DNA of 64,000 bases from Saprospiraceae bacterium (lineage in GTDB: Bacteria > Bacteroidota > Bacteroidia > Chitinophagales > Saprospiraceae): the NCBI GenBank assembly GCA_016718205.1, contig JADKEB010000034.1:124001-188000 (forward strand), given 5' to 3'. The notes below the pieces were generated by a model. It made no database searches, was not told where the DNA came from, and saw only the letters and a program-made list of their open reading frames with translations. Below, piece after piece: positions 37,717 to 48,747 of this stretch (position 1 is its first letter; each line of letters opens with the position of its first letter). A program made the translations under genes and the position numbers.

Positions 37717-39516
37717 ATGAATAGTTGGAAATTAGGCATCTTCATTCTGCTTTTGACACAAGTTAGTGTCAACGCCCAAAATATAGGTATCAACAATACT
37801 GATCCACAATCATCCCTAGATATCAATGGAGATTTGAGATTAAGGACTCAGACGCTCACCCTTCCCCAAGGTATCAGCCACGATGTAGATCTGACGACGC
37901 AAAAAGCAGCGGGGTACAATTTTGCAGGCGGAGCTTTGGATGGTGCCATCATATCAGGATTTAATGGTGGTGTAGATGGTAGAATCGTGACCATCTTTAA
38001 CAATGGCAACTCTGCTATACAACTATATCATGAAGCAGGTGGTAGTCTTGCGGGCAATCGCATCCTAACAGGTACGGGCAATAATGCCATCATCTATCAA
38101 AATGGATCGGTCACTATGCGCTATGATGGTCAGAAAATGCGCTGGACGATAGTAAGTAGTAATTATACTGATGGGTTGACACCACCTGCGAATGCATGGG
38201 GGATAAATGGAAATGTAGGTACAGATAATACAAATTATGTTGGTACCGCCGATGATGAAGTTGGCTTATATTTTAAGGCTGGAGGTACCTACAGCGGTAG
38301 ATTGGATTATGCACAGGGTAATACTTCATTTGGAATTGGGGCACTAGGTAATACCACATTTGGTGGAGGAAACGATAATGTTGCTTTTGGACGGCAATCC
38401 TTAAACTTAAATAGCGGGAATTTCAATACTGCCATTGGATCTTACTCTATGGCTGAAGCTACATTAGGAAATCTTAATATTGGTATTGGTAATCAAGTAC
38501 TCTTAGAGAATTCTGGTAATGAAAATATAGGAATTGGTCGTGAAGCATTATTTAATAATTTATTAGGCAGCAGAAATATTGCTATTGGAAATGATGCACT
38601 AAAATTGAACACTGGTGGAACCGATAATATAGCTATCGGGAACGATGCTGGAACTCTTAACCCAAGTTTACAAAATACTATTGCAATAGGAACGAGGGCA
38701 AAGGTGGGAGTCAATAATGCCTTGGTATTAGGAGGTATTGGTGATGATTCCGTAAAAGTAGGAATAGGAACAACTTCGCCTACTGAAACATTGGATGTTA
38801 TTGGAAATATCAAAATCAACGGCGAAATAAGACCAAATGGGATTTCGGGACTTGCAAGCCAAGTGCTCATGAGTAATGGTGATGGAAATATGACCTGGAC
38901 TTCTATGGTCACAAACTCATCAAGTACAGGTAACTACGGCACTGTAGTAAATCCTGCTACGGGCAAGGTGTGGCTTGATCGTAATCTTGGGGCGTCCCAT
39001 GTTGCCACCAGCCCTACAGATGCTGGCAGTTTTGGTGATTTATATCAGTGGGGGCGTGGAGCAGATGGACATCAGATTCGTACTTCAGGCGTTTCGTCAA
39101 CATTGGCAACAACCTTCCTGTCTGGTGGATATGATTGGAGTGGCCTATTTATTACTTTCGGTGGCAATTGGTTAACAACGGGTGAAACTCATATGTGGTC
39201 AGGAATAGGATCAGAAAATAATCCGTGCCCATCCGGATTTAGAGTACCAACTAATGGCGAATGGGAACAAGAAAGACTTACTTGGGTAACAAATGATGCG
39301 TCTGGAGCCTTTGCATCACCTTTAAAATTACCTTTAACAGGACGGCGAAAAGGAATAACTGGAGAATTGTTTAGTGTTGGTGAGTTTGGTATGTACTGGA
39401 CTAACTCTGTGGGCCCTGGTAGTTCTTCAAGATTTTTATTATTTTTTGAAAATGATGCTAGATTATATGATTTCCCCAGAGACTGGGGAATGTGTATTCG
39501 TTGCATAAAAGATTAA
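37717..39516 (+). CDS. Secreted protein with YadA-head-like repeats and a FISUMP domain
   Basis: Protein of 599 residues with a signal peptide (MNSWKLGIFILLLTQVSVNA) and the opening IGINNTDPQSSLDINGDLRL seen in Bacteroidota fibre proteins. Residues about 200-330 hold about eight repeats of the trimeric-autotransporter head type (NVAFGRQSLN, NTAIGSYSM, NIGIGNQVL, NIGIGREAL, NIAIGNDALK, NIAIGNDAG, TIAIGTRAK). Residues about 410-599 are a FISUMP (Fibrobacter succinogenes major paralogue) domain: GKVWLDRNLGASHVATSPTD, GDLYQWGRGADGHQIRTSG, CPSGFRVPTNGEWEQE, ending MCIRCIKD. No T9SS tail is obvious. Intact; it is followed by a deletion derivative of a related gene. Confidence 0.85.
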   Translation: MNSWKLGIFILLLTQVSVNAQNIGINNTDPQSSLDINGDLRLRTQTLTLPQGISHDVDLTTQKAAGYNFAGGALDGAIISGFNGGVDGRIVTIFNNGNSAIQLYHEAGGSLAGNRILTGTGNNAIIYQNGSVTMRYDGQKMRWTIVSSNYTDGLTPPANAWGINGNVGTDNTNYVGTADDEVGLYFKAGGTYSGRLDYAQGNTSFGIGALGNTTFGGGNDNVAFGRQSLNLNSGNFNTAIGSYSMAEATLGNLNIGIGNQVLLENSGNENIGIGREALFNNLLGSRNIAIGNDALKLNTGGTDNIAIGNDAGTLNPSLQNTIAIGTRAKVGVNNALVLGGIGDDSVKVGIGTTSPTETLDVIGNIKINGEIRPNGISGLASQVLMSNGDGNMTWTSMVTNSSSTGNYGTVVNPATGKVWLDRNLGASHVATSPTDAGSFGDLYQWGRGADGHQIRTSGVSSTLATTFLSGGYDWSGLFITFGGNWLTTGETHMWSGIGSENNPCPSGFRVPTNGEWEQERLTWVTNDASGAFASPLKLPLTGRRKGITGELFSVGEFGMYWTNSVGPGSSSRFLLFFENDARLYDFPRDWGMCIRCIKD

Positions 39517-39653
39517 CAAATAGGTTATTTAGTATTAATAAAAAAGAATTGCTAGACGACTCTATATTCCTTCGTCAAAACTTTCAAATTAATAGACAAA
39601 TTTTAATCAATTGTTTTTGAATATTTTACCCAATATATAAATTCAATTCACTC

Positions 39654-39821
39654 ATGAAAACAATCCAACTTTGCCTAATAGGCCTACTAATTTCTATAAA
39701 TGTATTAGCCCAGAATCTTGAATTACAAAGCAATGAGTTGCTGGTACAACGGACAAACGGTGCCATAACATTTGATTTTGCCAGATCAGATGGAATGTCC
39801 ATTCGTTGCATCCAAGACTAA
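39654..39821 (+). pseudogene. 55-residue FISUMP deletion remnant (signal peptide joined to domain end)
   Basis: ATG at 39654 opens a complete signal peptide (MKTIQLCLIGLLISINVLAQ), about 15 linker residues (NLELQSNELLVQRT) and then directly the FISUMP terminus (FDFARSDGMSIRCIQD, stop). The ending parallels MCIRCIKD of the gene upstream (37717-39516). The whole middle has been lost in frame, so a short secreted peptide could still be made. Confidence 0.65.
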
Positions 39822-39845
39822 CCCATTTTATTCATAATCAAGCGT

Positions 39846-40622
39846 ATGAAAGTAATAATTTCTATTATCTGTTATTTTACTTGTACATCGGTAGTCTATG
39901 CGCAGTACATCGGTAGTGGATTTGATGGCCAAATGATGACTCCTTTAGCAAAATTAAATATTCTAGACAGTCTATCTTGTCAGGGAAATGCATCAGATGG
40001 CGTCGCTCACATCTTTTTGTCCAAAATGGATATATCAGACGATGTGGTATTCAGAGGGAGTGTCAATGATGGAATCACAATAGCAGATTTGGGTTATTAT
40101 GTCACCACAGATAGCTTTGCATTCCGAGGTTTGTCCAATGATGGTTTTGGGAGCAGTTTTACTACTAAAGTTCCCATCACAGATACTTTTGCATTTCATG
40201 GCCTACATGGCGATGGTATAGCTTCTTTATATGTGGAGAAAATGATAATAGAAGATATGGTGGGTTTTAAAGGAAGTACGGCCGATGGCAGCGCAAGCGC
40301 ACTTTTGCAAAAACAAATGATAACTGATGACATTGCTTTCAAAGGCCATATCGGGAGAGGAGATCATCACTTCGAGCTAAAAAAACCTGATTGCAGTAGT
40401 GAGGTACTCCTATGGACGGGATATACTTCCCAAGCATGGGAAAATCCAGACAACTGGCAATGTGGTGTCATGCCTAATGTGAGTAGTGAAGTGGTCATTT
40501 TGCCATCAGCTTTGCTCTTCCCTCAAGTCAACTTTGATGACGAAATCAAAAAACTAGTACTATTTCCAACTACTTCTTTCTTTATTAACAACAATGTAAA
40601 TTTTAAAATCAATGGACAATAA
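39846..40622 (+). CDS. Secreted protein with six exact-length 24-residue repeats
   Basis: Protein of 258 residues. The signal peptide (MKVIISIICYFTCTSVVYA) is followed by six repeats of exactly 24 residues (72 bp). They begin QGNASDG, RGSVNDG, RGLSNDG, HGLHGDG, KGSTADG and KGHIGRG, and most end ITDxxAF-like (DISDDVVF, VTTDSFAF, PITDTFAF, IIEDMVGF, MITDDIAF). Residues about 185-258 form a second domain starting LLWTGYTSQAWENPDNWQCG, typical of Bacteroidota surface proteins that read WxGxxSxxWxNPxNWxxG. No T9SS tail is visible; the protein ends NFKINGQ. Function unknown. Confidence 0.75.
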   Translation: MKVIISIICYFTCTSVVYAQYIGSGFDGQMMTPLAKLNILDSLSCQGNASDGVAHIFLSKMDISDDVVFRGSVNDGITIADLGYYVTTDSFAFRGLSNDGFGSSFTTKVPITDTFAFHGLHGDGIASLYVEKMIIEDMVGFKGSTADGSASALLQKQMITDDIAFKGHIGRGDHHFELKKPDCSSEVLLWTGYTSQAWENPDNWQCGVMPNVSSEVVILPSALLFPQVNFDDEIKKLVLFPTTSFFINNNVNFKINGQ

Positions 40623-40632
40623 TCAAACTCTA

Positions 40633-42140
40633 ATGAAGAAAAGTTTTTTAACCATTTTCGCACTATTTAGCACTATCTGGATTTATGCCAACAATGTACA
40701 GATTACCAATGTCAGTTTCAAACCAAATACCAACACCATTAAATTTGACATCAGTTGGGAAAATAGTTGGCGAAGCAGTGTGCTCAATAATTGGGATGCA
40801 GCATATGTGTTTATCAAATACTTTGATCCAGGTACTGGTACTTGGCTACATGTTCCATTCACTAATACAAACAATGTAATTCCCAATGGTTTTAGTGTGA
40901 GTGAAGTTCCAGGCGTTGGTAGATATCTATACAGATCTGTCGTGGAAGTGAACAGCACAATTGACAAATGTAGAACTGGGGATTGAATCACGATTTGCAT
41001 CAGGTATCTATGACATTAAAATTGTTTGCCTTAGAGATGGTACATATTCCGGTAATAGACTTTTATTTAGGAGATCATGCTTCCTATTTTTCTTTTCAAA
41101 GTTCATTTGAAAACCAAGCACCTGTTTTAATAAAAAAAAATGAAACTATCAATGTGTATGATCCGTATCCATCTGAATATGTGCAGGTTTCGAATACTTC
41201 ACCATTTTATATTATGAAGTACGAACTAAGCCAAGGTGGTTATAGAGATTTTCTAAACTCACTCACCTACACCCAACAAGTCAATCATACAGCATCTCCA
41301 CCTACATCACCTCCAGGAACTTTTGCTTTGGCTCCTGCTACGGGCAATTACAGAAATTACATCAAAATAAAAACACCCGCACAACTCATCAATGGCGTAT
41401 ATACACCAGCAGTATATGGGTGCAATGCTGACTTTAATAGTACCTACGATGAGCTTTCTGATGGAGAGAATATCGCTTGCAATTTTGTCAATTGGGTGGA
41501 TCATGCAGCTTATTTGGCTTGGGCTGGATTGCGCCCATTGACAGAAATTGAATATGAAATCGCAGGTAAAGGAATCCAATATCCTGAAAAAACGAATATG
41601 CATGGGGCAATGCAGAGATAGGAGATGATCAATATTTTGTTTTTGATGCAGCATTCAATACAGAATACGTCAATAATCCGCAAGCCAATCCAAAGGCAAT
41701 GCCATCTATGAAGCGACAGTAAATAGCAATAATAACCTAAATGGACCGGTCAGAAATGGCATCTTTGCCACAGCATCCAGTAATCGAATAAAAAGTGGAG
41801 AAGTTTTTATGGTGTGATGGAATTGAGTGGTAATTTAAGGGAAAGAGTTATCACTACTGAAAATGGCCAAGGTAGAAACTTTAACAAGAATAATTTTGCC
41901 AATCCTGATTTAACAAGCTATGGTTATGTGGATTGGGCAAATTCATGGCCAGGCGCAGTTTTTGTAAACTCACCATACTCTATAATTAATGGAACTGGAT
42001 TGGCACTTGGTCTTATGTACCGTGGCGGTAGCTGGAATGATGAAAGTTTTTTTCTTTCCATAAGTGATAGAAGTGGGCCATTGATCAATGATACAAATAC
42101 CAATAGAGATCCATATACTGGCATCAGGGGATGTAGGTAA
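40633..42140 (+). pseudogene. SUMF1/formylglycine-generating-enzyme-like secreted protein, multiply frameshifted
   Basis: The signal peptide (MKKSFLTIFALFSTIWIYA) and N-terminal beta domain (VQITNVSFKPNTNTIKFDIS) match the usual Bacteroidota SUMF1-like proteins. The frame then breaks at about 40963, about 41016, about 41605, about 41690 and about 41800. The pieces line up with the family: FALEMVHIPVIDFYLGDHAS, SPFYIMKYELSQGGYRDFLN, GLRPLTEIEYEIAGKG, MELSGNLRERVIT and the closing RGGSW...GIRGCR. Real FGE enzymes oxidise a cysteine to formylglycine; most secreted Bacteroidota relatives, including gliding proteins, are not known to. At least five breaks make this a decaying gene or very poor sequence. 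The ATG at 40633 is preferred to 40612, which overlaps the previous gene. Confidence 0.72.
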
Positions 42141-42188
42141 GGAATTAATTCATTCAACTAACTAATTCATGCCATATAATCAATCTAA

Positions 42189-42422
42189 ATGACCAATTAA
42201 TCATTTTTTATTAATCCTGCAGTTGGTCGAATCACACAGGAATTTCCTACTGTTCTGATTAGTTTGGGGATCATCATTGGCTTACTCATTTTTGAACGAT
42301 TCCGAACAAAAGTCTATCGCCCGTTGGTAGTAGGGTTGATTGCTTTGTTTGTATTTTATGGTGGTTATACATTGCTACCACTTTCATTTTGGGATTCATT
42401 TTGGCAAATTCTCTTTTCATAA
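42189..42422 (+). pseudogene. Fragment of a small membrane-protein gene
   Basis: ATG at 42189 is followed after two codons by an in-frame TAA. The frame then stays open as FINPAVGRITQEFPTVLISL, GIIIGLLIFERFRTKVYRPL and two hydrophobic stretches ending WDSFWQILFS and a stop at 42420-42422. It looks like the last 70 residues of a two-helix or larger membrane protein. Family not recognised. Confidence 0.4.
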
Positions 42423-42626
42423 ACGTGTCATTTATGCATTACAAAGGCTTAGAGACTTTCACCATTGGGAGATTTATTTTCCAATAATAATGGATTAATT
42501 AACTTTAACATACTTTGTAAATAATTGAATATTATCATCTTATATCATTAATCGTTCTGACAGACGGGTTTCTTTACGGTAGGTGATAAAGACATTTTAA
42601 AAACCTTTAACATTACTTTTGTTATC
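42423..42626. other. Spacer with promoter
   Basis: AT-rich. TACTTTTG at 42613-42620 matches the TAnnTTTG -7 box, 7 bp before the ATG of the next gene, so that message would be almost leaderless. Confidence 0.45.
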
Positions 42627-44946
42627 ATGAAAAATATATTTTTTACATTATTTTTGATTACTTTTATATTAACGAATTGTGATCTTTGGGGTCAAACAAT
42701 CGCAGGTTTTATTAAACTTAAAGATGAAAAGCCTGTCGATTTTATCAATGTACATTTGATGAGTACGGACTCGATACCTTTAGTGTCCACCTATACGGAC
42801 CTATATGGTAAATTTACATTGGATGCACAAAACAAAAACATCAGCTACCTGTTCGTAAGTGGATTGGGTTATAAATACATTTTAACTCCATTGCCAAGGG
42901 ACTTTAGCAAACCATTGATGATCATCATTGAAGAAGATGCGAGAATGCTGGATGAGATTGTAGTCAAAGAAAGTGCTACCAAAGTGGAGCAAAAGATAGA
43001 TCGATTGGTACTCAATATCGGAGCTACACAGGGCTGCGGGCAACTCAGCCATAGATATTCCTGAGCGATCTCCTGGCATACTTGTCAAACCGTTCAGCAG
43101 GCACTATCAATATGATGGGCAAAGATGGTGTGGTAGTCATCATGAATGGAAAGATATCCAATATGCCGACAGATGTGGTCTTGAAAATGCTAGAGGGCAT
43201 GAGTGCTACTGATCTATCAAAGATCGAACTCATCACTACGCCGCCTGCTAATTTTGATGCACAAGGAAATGCTGGATACATCAATATTGTCACCAAAAAC
43301 AACCCTGAACAAGGATGGCAAGGCAACACTTCAATAAATGTAGGCTATGGACATGGGTGGAATAATCTCATCTCCGCTAATGTACAGTATCGAAATGATA
43401 AATTTTCTACCAGTATGGGAGCCAATTATGCCATGGATTATCGAGATCAATTTACCTATGTAGATCGCACTTATCGTGGTGTAGATACTTACAGTGGCAA
43501 TGATCGCAAACCTTTTAAAGATCATATCAACTATCGGGTAGGCGTAAATTATGATTTGAGTCAAAAAACAAGTCTCGGAGCCAATTTTTCTGGATATCTC
43601 AGGCTTTGGGATATGACGAGCAATGGTACATTTCGCAATAATCAAAATGACACTTCATCGCATCTTGCCATTGTAGAAACCAACGATTGGACCAATCAAA
43701 ATTACAATATCAATGTCAAGCACTCATTCACACAAAACAGTATGTGGTCACTTGATGGAGATATTTTGCACTTTTCCAATGATGGATTTACCGACAATAA
43801 TGTCAAACTCCGACAAGGTGAAAACGTATATGGGAAGAGTCTCATCGGTACCACCAAAAATACACCTTTTGATATCAAAGTATTAAAGTCTGATTACGTA
43901 CATACGATCGGAGGAACCAAATATTCTATAGGAGCTAAGATGACCCAAACGGATTTTATCAATGATATAGACGTAAAAGTCGATGGTACTACACTAAGTG
44001 AATTTGCAAGTGCTGGAAAATTTAAAGAAAATATTTTAGCATTTTATACCACAGCAGACTTTAAGCCGACCGACAAGGTAGACATCAAACTGGGTGTCAG
44101 ATATGAAGCTACAGCTGCTGAGTTTTATGGAAAAAGATGTACCCATTTACAATAAAAATACCAAAATTTGTTTCCATCCGCATTTTAAGTTACAAGCTTT
44201 GAACACAATGATATCAATTTGCAATATAGCAAAAGAGTAGAAAGACCAGCTTTTTCGGATATCTCATCATTTACACTTGTCAATGATCCCAATTTTATTT
44301 TTACAGGTAATGCAACTTTGCAAACCATCATTTAGTGACAATATTTCTATAGGATCTCGTTTCCATAATCTAAATGTACAACTGCAATATAGCTATACAG
44401 ATGAAAGTATTTCGGGCCACCAAATGAAATACATGATCCTATCACTAAGATCATCACAAGGAGACCAGAAAACTTAGATTATACCAAAAATATCACCTTG
44501 TCCGCCAGCCTTCCTGTGGACATTTTAAAAATTGGAAAAGCAGATGGTTTGGAGCTTTTATATTTAGACATTAAGGATAAAAATGGACTTACATACTCAG
44601 ACCATCTTTTCAGACCAATACAAGCCATACCATCACACTACCAGCCAAAACATCTATAGATCTCAATGCTTTGTACTTTCACAAAAAACAAGATGGTATA
44701 CGAGTACTAAATCCTTTGATAAATGTAAACATTGCCATTAAAAAACAATTACAAAATAACGGCATCCTGAGCCTAGGTGTAGATGATGTTTTTGACACAT
44801 TCAAATTCGGGGATGAAACAGAATTGCGCCAAGCTCAATATCTCATAAAAGCAGGCATCGACTTCAGTCACACTACGTTTAAAGTAGGATATACACACAA
44901 TTTTGGTAATCAAAAACTCAAAAAGGTGTCTGAACGAAAGAGATAG
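42627..44946 (+). pseudogene. Outer-membrane beta-barrel / TonB-receptor family gene, multiply frameshifted
   Basis: Signal peptide and carboxypeptidase-regulatory-like domain (TIAGFIKLKDEKPVDFINVH) are followed by a plug segment (IEEDARMLDEIVVKESATKV, EQKIDRLVLNIG). The frame breaks at about 43030 where the family reads GNSAxDxLExxPG, resumes with RSAGTINMMGKDGVVVIMNG and PPANFDAQGNAGYINIVTKN, and continues as a barrel to 44152. Further breaks occur at about 44140, 44310, 44470 and 44600. The last piece (SLGVDDVFDTFKFGDETELR, VGYTHNFGNQKLKK) is the normal C-terminus. This is the TonB-dependent branch whose barrel resembles Outer_mem_b-barrel_3. About 770 residues if repaired. Confidence 0.72.
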
Positions 44947-45154
44947 ATGAAGAAAAGAGAATACAAAAAACTAGAATAATGTTTTCTATTTTAGGTTGGT
45001 GAGTAAAAATAAACATGATATCAGGATGGACCAACATAAGGGTTAAACTTCCTGTTACAAATACACTTCTGATGCTAAGTAAATTATAAAATGGGTCTGA
45101 AATAAGAGATATAAATTTTTACTACTTTTACGCTTTCTAATGATGCAAATATAG
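44947..45154. other. Spacer
   Basis: No gene or repeat recognised. Confidence 0.4.
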
Positions 45155-47792
45155 ATGAAATCCATTTGGCAAATATGCTTGTTCTTACCTTCCATATCTT
45201 TACTGTATATGGTCAGGACAGACCTGAATTGCCATTTGTACACCTTACGACCAAAGATGATTGCCTACATTTGATGTACACCATATTGCACAAGATAGTA
45301 AGGGGTTTATTTAGCTGGCGACCGCAAAAGGATTGGTAAGGTATGACGGTAGCAAGTTTGTGACCTTCGATCAAGACGATAAAATATTCAATTTATCATT
45401 TTCTAATGTATTTAATCTCTATATCACGGACAATGATGTGATGTATACCATAATAAATCAACGGCTTACTTCCAGAATTTGAATGATCCCAAAAGGTGAC
45501 AGATTGGGAGATGTAATAATGATCAATAAAGGGGAGCAGCTCTATTTTGTTAAAAAGACAGTAAAAAAAGCATTTTTCATCCATTCTAACAATAAGATCG
45601 ACAGTCTAAGTCTAGATATTTTTTCGAATTCAACACTAATATGCCTTATAATGCAATAGTGGCTTCTAAAAAACAAAATAATAGCTACACATAATCAATA
45701 TATTCATTTTTGATAAAGTAACCAAGAAGGCCAAGCAGATCGTTTTATCAAAACACTTTACTAATTTTAATACCATAGTACATGATAAGTATGCTTACAT
45801 GATGTATTGGAATAAGCCCATATTGAGATTGGATCTTCAAGATTACAAGATAGATACCATAGAGATTGGAGATAAACTCGTTACGGTAAATGGTGTACCG
45901 TGGACTTGGCAAGGAAAAAATATATGGTTTTCGGTGGGTTCAAATATATCATATTGTTTGATTTGGAATCTCAAAAAAGCTACTTCTATCCAATGCCAGG
46001 TACTAACACAGTTTATGTAGATAGACAAAAAAATCTCTGGAGTACAGACAATATATCAGGCCTACACATGGTACCCCATTTTACAAATTTGTTTTCGAGA
46101 AAGGAAATAGAACATAAGGATAAGGATTTACCCTATATACATGTACAAGGTCAAACAAATGGATAGTTTGACCTCATGTGTCTATGCGATACAATCAAGG
46201 GGCAATGATATGTGATCGGGCATATAATATCATTCACAAACTTGATCCACCAAGACTGCCTAGTTTGCCCAATTTAATTCAAGATGTATATGACGTACAC
46301 AAGTATGGGAATCAATGGGTCGGAACTACGGATTATGGATTGATCTCTATAGATTTAAAATCTGGGAGTACAAAAACTATTTTACATTATGGAGAAGGTA
46401 CAAAATTCAGAAACATCATTCCTTGGAAAAATAACAAATGGCTAATCCGCACAGTACCGTTTGGCATTTTTTTATACGATCCAGATAAAAACCAAATCGA
46501 AAAAATATATAAAACCAACGATACAGCTCTGACTATGATTGAGAACCGCGACAATCATTTGTACGTTTTAGGAGACCTGGGTCTTTATGTATTGGATGAA
46601 AAAAGAGATAGTTTCATACTTATAGCAAATGAAATCATCAAAAAAACTACTCCACAAACTATGGTCTCAGATAAATATGGCAGAATATGGGTAGCTGGAT
46701 TCTACGGCGTATGTATGTTTGACCCGAAAACGAATAAGGCTTTGCGATTATTTGGTGGTGAAAAATTCATACATACCATAAGTTATTTAGCCATAGAAGG
46801 AGATGAGTTGGCTATCATCATGGCTGAAGGTATACTTTTTTATGATATAGAGACGGGTAAAAGGAGATATATCCATCAATCGATCAATCCTGATATCAAA
46901 ATGGACAATTTTAATCTTGACATTAATGGCGATAAATCTATTCTGTCACAACACAATCATTTATACACTTTTGACTATCAAGCATTACAAAACTTCAAAG
47001 AAAACAATCAAGTATTCATTACATCCATCTACGATAAAGATAAGGAATGGGTCTATGAAATTTCTCAAAATCGGCTCTCACTTCATAAAGGTGTCAATTC
47101 TATTTTCGTGCAACTTTCTTCCCCTTCTTACATGGCCTTGCACAATATAGACTATTATTACAAAATAAATAGCGACTCCATTTGGTCAAAACTCAAGGGA
47201 GAAGAGTTGTTTTTACCTTCGCTTACTTATGGCACTTTAAAACTTCAATACAAGGCCATCAATTAAACAACGGGAGAAGAGACTTTAGCAAAACAAATAG
47301 ACATAACGGTTCCACCTTATTGGTATCAGACTTTATGGTTCAGAATGTTAGTTATTGCAATTGTCGGTGGCTTAGTCTATTTGTTTTATAGATGGCGGCT
47401 TATAGAAAACGAAAAAGAGTCATACTTACTCAAGCCTATGAAAAAAACTACTCAAAAGTGAGATTGATAATATCCGATCTCAGATGAATCCACACTTTAT
47501 GTTTAATGCGCAAAAAGATGGTCTCAAAAAACTATAGATATACATCAAATTGGAAGACAACCAAGAATATCTGTCCATTATTGTTCAAGACAATGGCATA
47601 GGACGGAAAAAATCAATGGAGCTGAGATCCAAATCAAGTACAAAAAAGAAGTCATTTGGAATGGAAGCCACATTAATGAGATTGAAATTTTATAATGAGC
47701 AAAATGATGTCGCCATTACTGATTTGTACGACGCTGAAGATCAAGCATCAGGCACAAAAGTGACACTGCGATTTTTATTAATTCACCCATAA
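45155..47792 (+). pseudogene. Two-component propeller/LytS-type sensor kinase with the kinase core deleted
   Basis: Signal sequence (MKSIWQICLFLPSISLLY) and the first propeller blade (LPFVHLTTKDGLPTFDVHHI, then GFIWLATAKGLVRYDGSKF) lie in different frames. Blades continue through breaks at about 45480, 45690, 45930 and 46165 (NQWVGTTDYGLISIDLKSG, GRIWVAGFYGVCMFDPKTN). A Y_Y_Y-like end and one membrane helix (WFRMLVIAIVGGLVYLFYRW) follow. In the LytS-type kinase domain IRSQMNPHFMFNA is joined directly to KDGLKKL...HIKLEDNQEYLSIIVQDNG, so about 90-100 residues between the H box and the N box are missing. The HATPase end (DNGIGRKKSMELRSKSSTKK) remains. Such a protein could not signal. Paired with the LytTR regulator downstream. 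Confidence 0.78.
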
Positions 47793-47808
47793 AAGCAAAC
47801 AAAAATAA

Positions 47809-48540
47809 ATGAGAGCAATCATTATAGATGATGAAGACCATTGCATCACCACGCTGAAGTGGGATCTTAAAAAATATTGCCCCGAGGTAGAAATAGTTGG
47901 TACTGCATCTGATGGTGAAAAAGGATTGGTTCTAATCACGGACATCACGCCAGATCTCGTATTTCTTGATGTGAGATGCCCAGGCTCAATGGAATCGATA
48001 TGTTAGAAAGATTAGATGTTATCGATTTTAAAGTAATTTTCACAACAGCCTATGACAAGTATGCCATCAAAGCATTCAAACCAAGTGCTGTCCGATTACT
48101 TACAAAAACCTATCGATAAAGATGAATTGATCCAAGCGATAGATAGGGTAGAAATTCTAAAAGTAAAAAAATAGCGGTGAGCAAATCGAACTGTAAAACA
48201 CAACTTAAATCCAAGGTCAGAGTTGAAAAAATTGTCATCCCAACATCAGAAGGCCTCTTGTTTTTTGATGTCAATGAGATCATTAATATTGAAGCACAAG
48301 CAACTACAGCTACATTTACTTCAAGGACAATACCAAGCTACTTTCGAGCAAAATCTTAAAGAATTTGAAGAGAGCTTGCCTGATGACACATTTTTCAGAT
48401 GTCATCGTTCACATCTCATCAACATGAATTATATCAAAAAATATGTGAAAGGAGAAGGTGGCATTATTGTCCTGTCCAATGAGCGGAAGTAGAGGTATCC
48501 CGAAGAAAGAAAAATGAGTTTTTGGATAGGGTGAGGTAAT
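47809..48540 (+). pseudogene. LytTR-type response regulator, frameshifted
   Basis: Receiver domain: MRAIIIDDEDHCITTLKWDL supplies the acidic pair and PDLVFLDVRCPGSM the phosphorylated aspartate. The frame breaks at about 47985, at about 48085 (where KAFKPSAVxxLxKPIDKDEL is expected), at about 48120-48175, and inside the LytTR DNA-binding domain at about 48270-48330. The last piece (FEESLPDDTFFRCHRSHLIN, MNYIKKYVKGEGGIIVLSNE) is the standard LytTR end. It starts 16 bp after the kinase gene, forming a sensor/regulator pair that has decayed together. Confidence 0.75.
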
Positions 48541-48747
48541 CATTTAGAAAAAGAATTTGAAATATTATTGATATTTATAAAGACCACACTTAATCTAGCG
48601 ATGAAGACAAATAAATATTGACTGAATAATTATAATAGGAGATCCTACTTTATATTGATATATTGATTGCGATAACTTTAGAAATAAATAGCGCTCCTGA
48701 CCAACTATTTTATTGATCATTACGTCTTTATCTATAAACAAGTCTTT

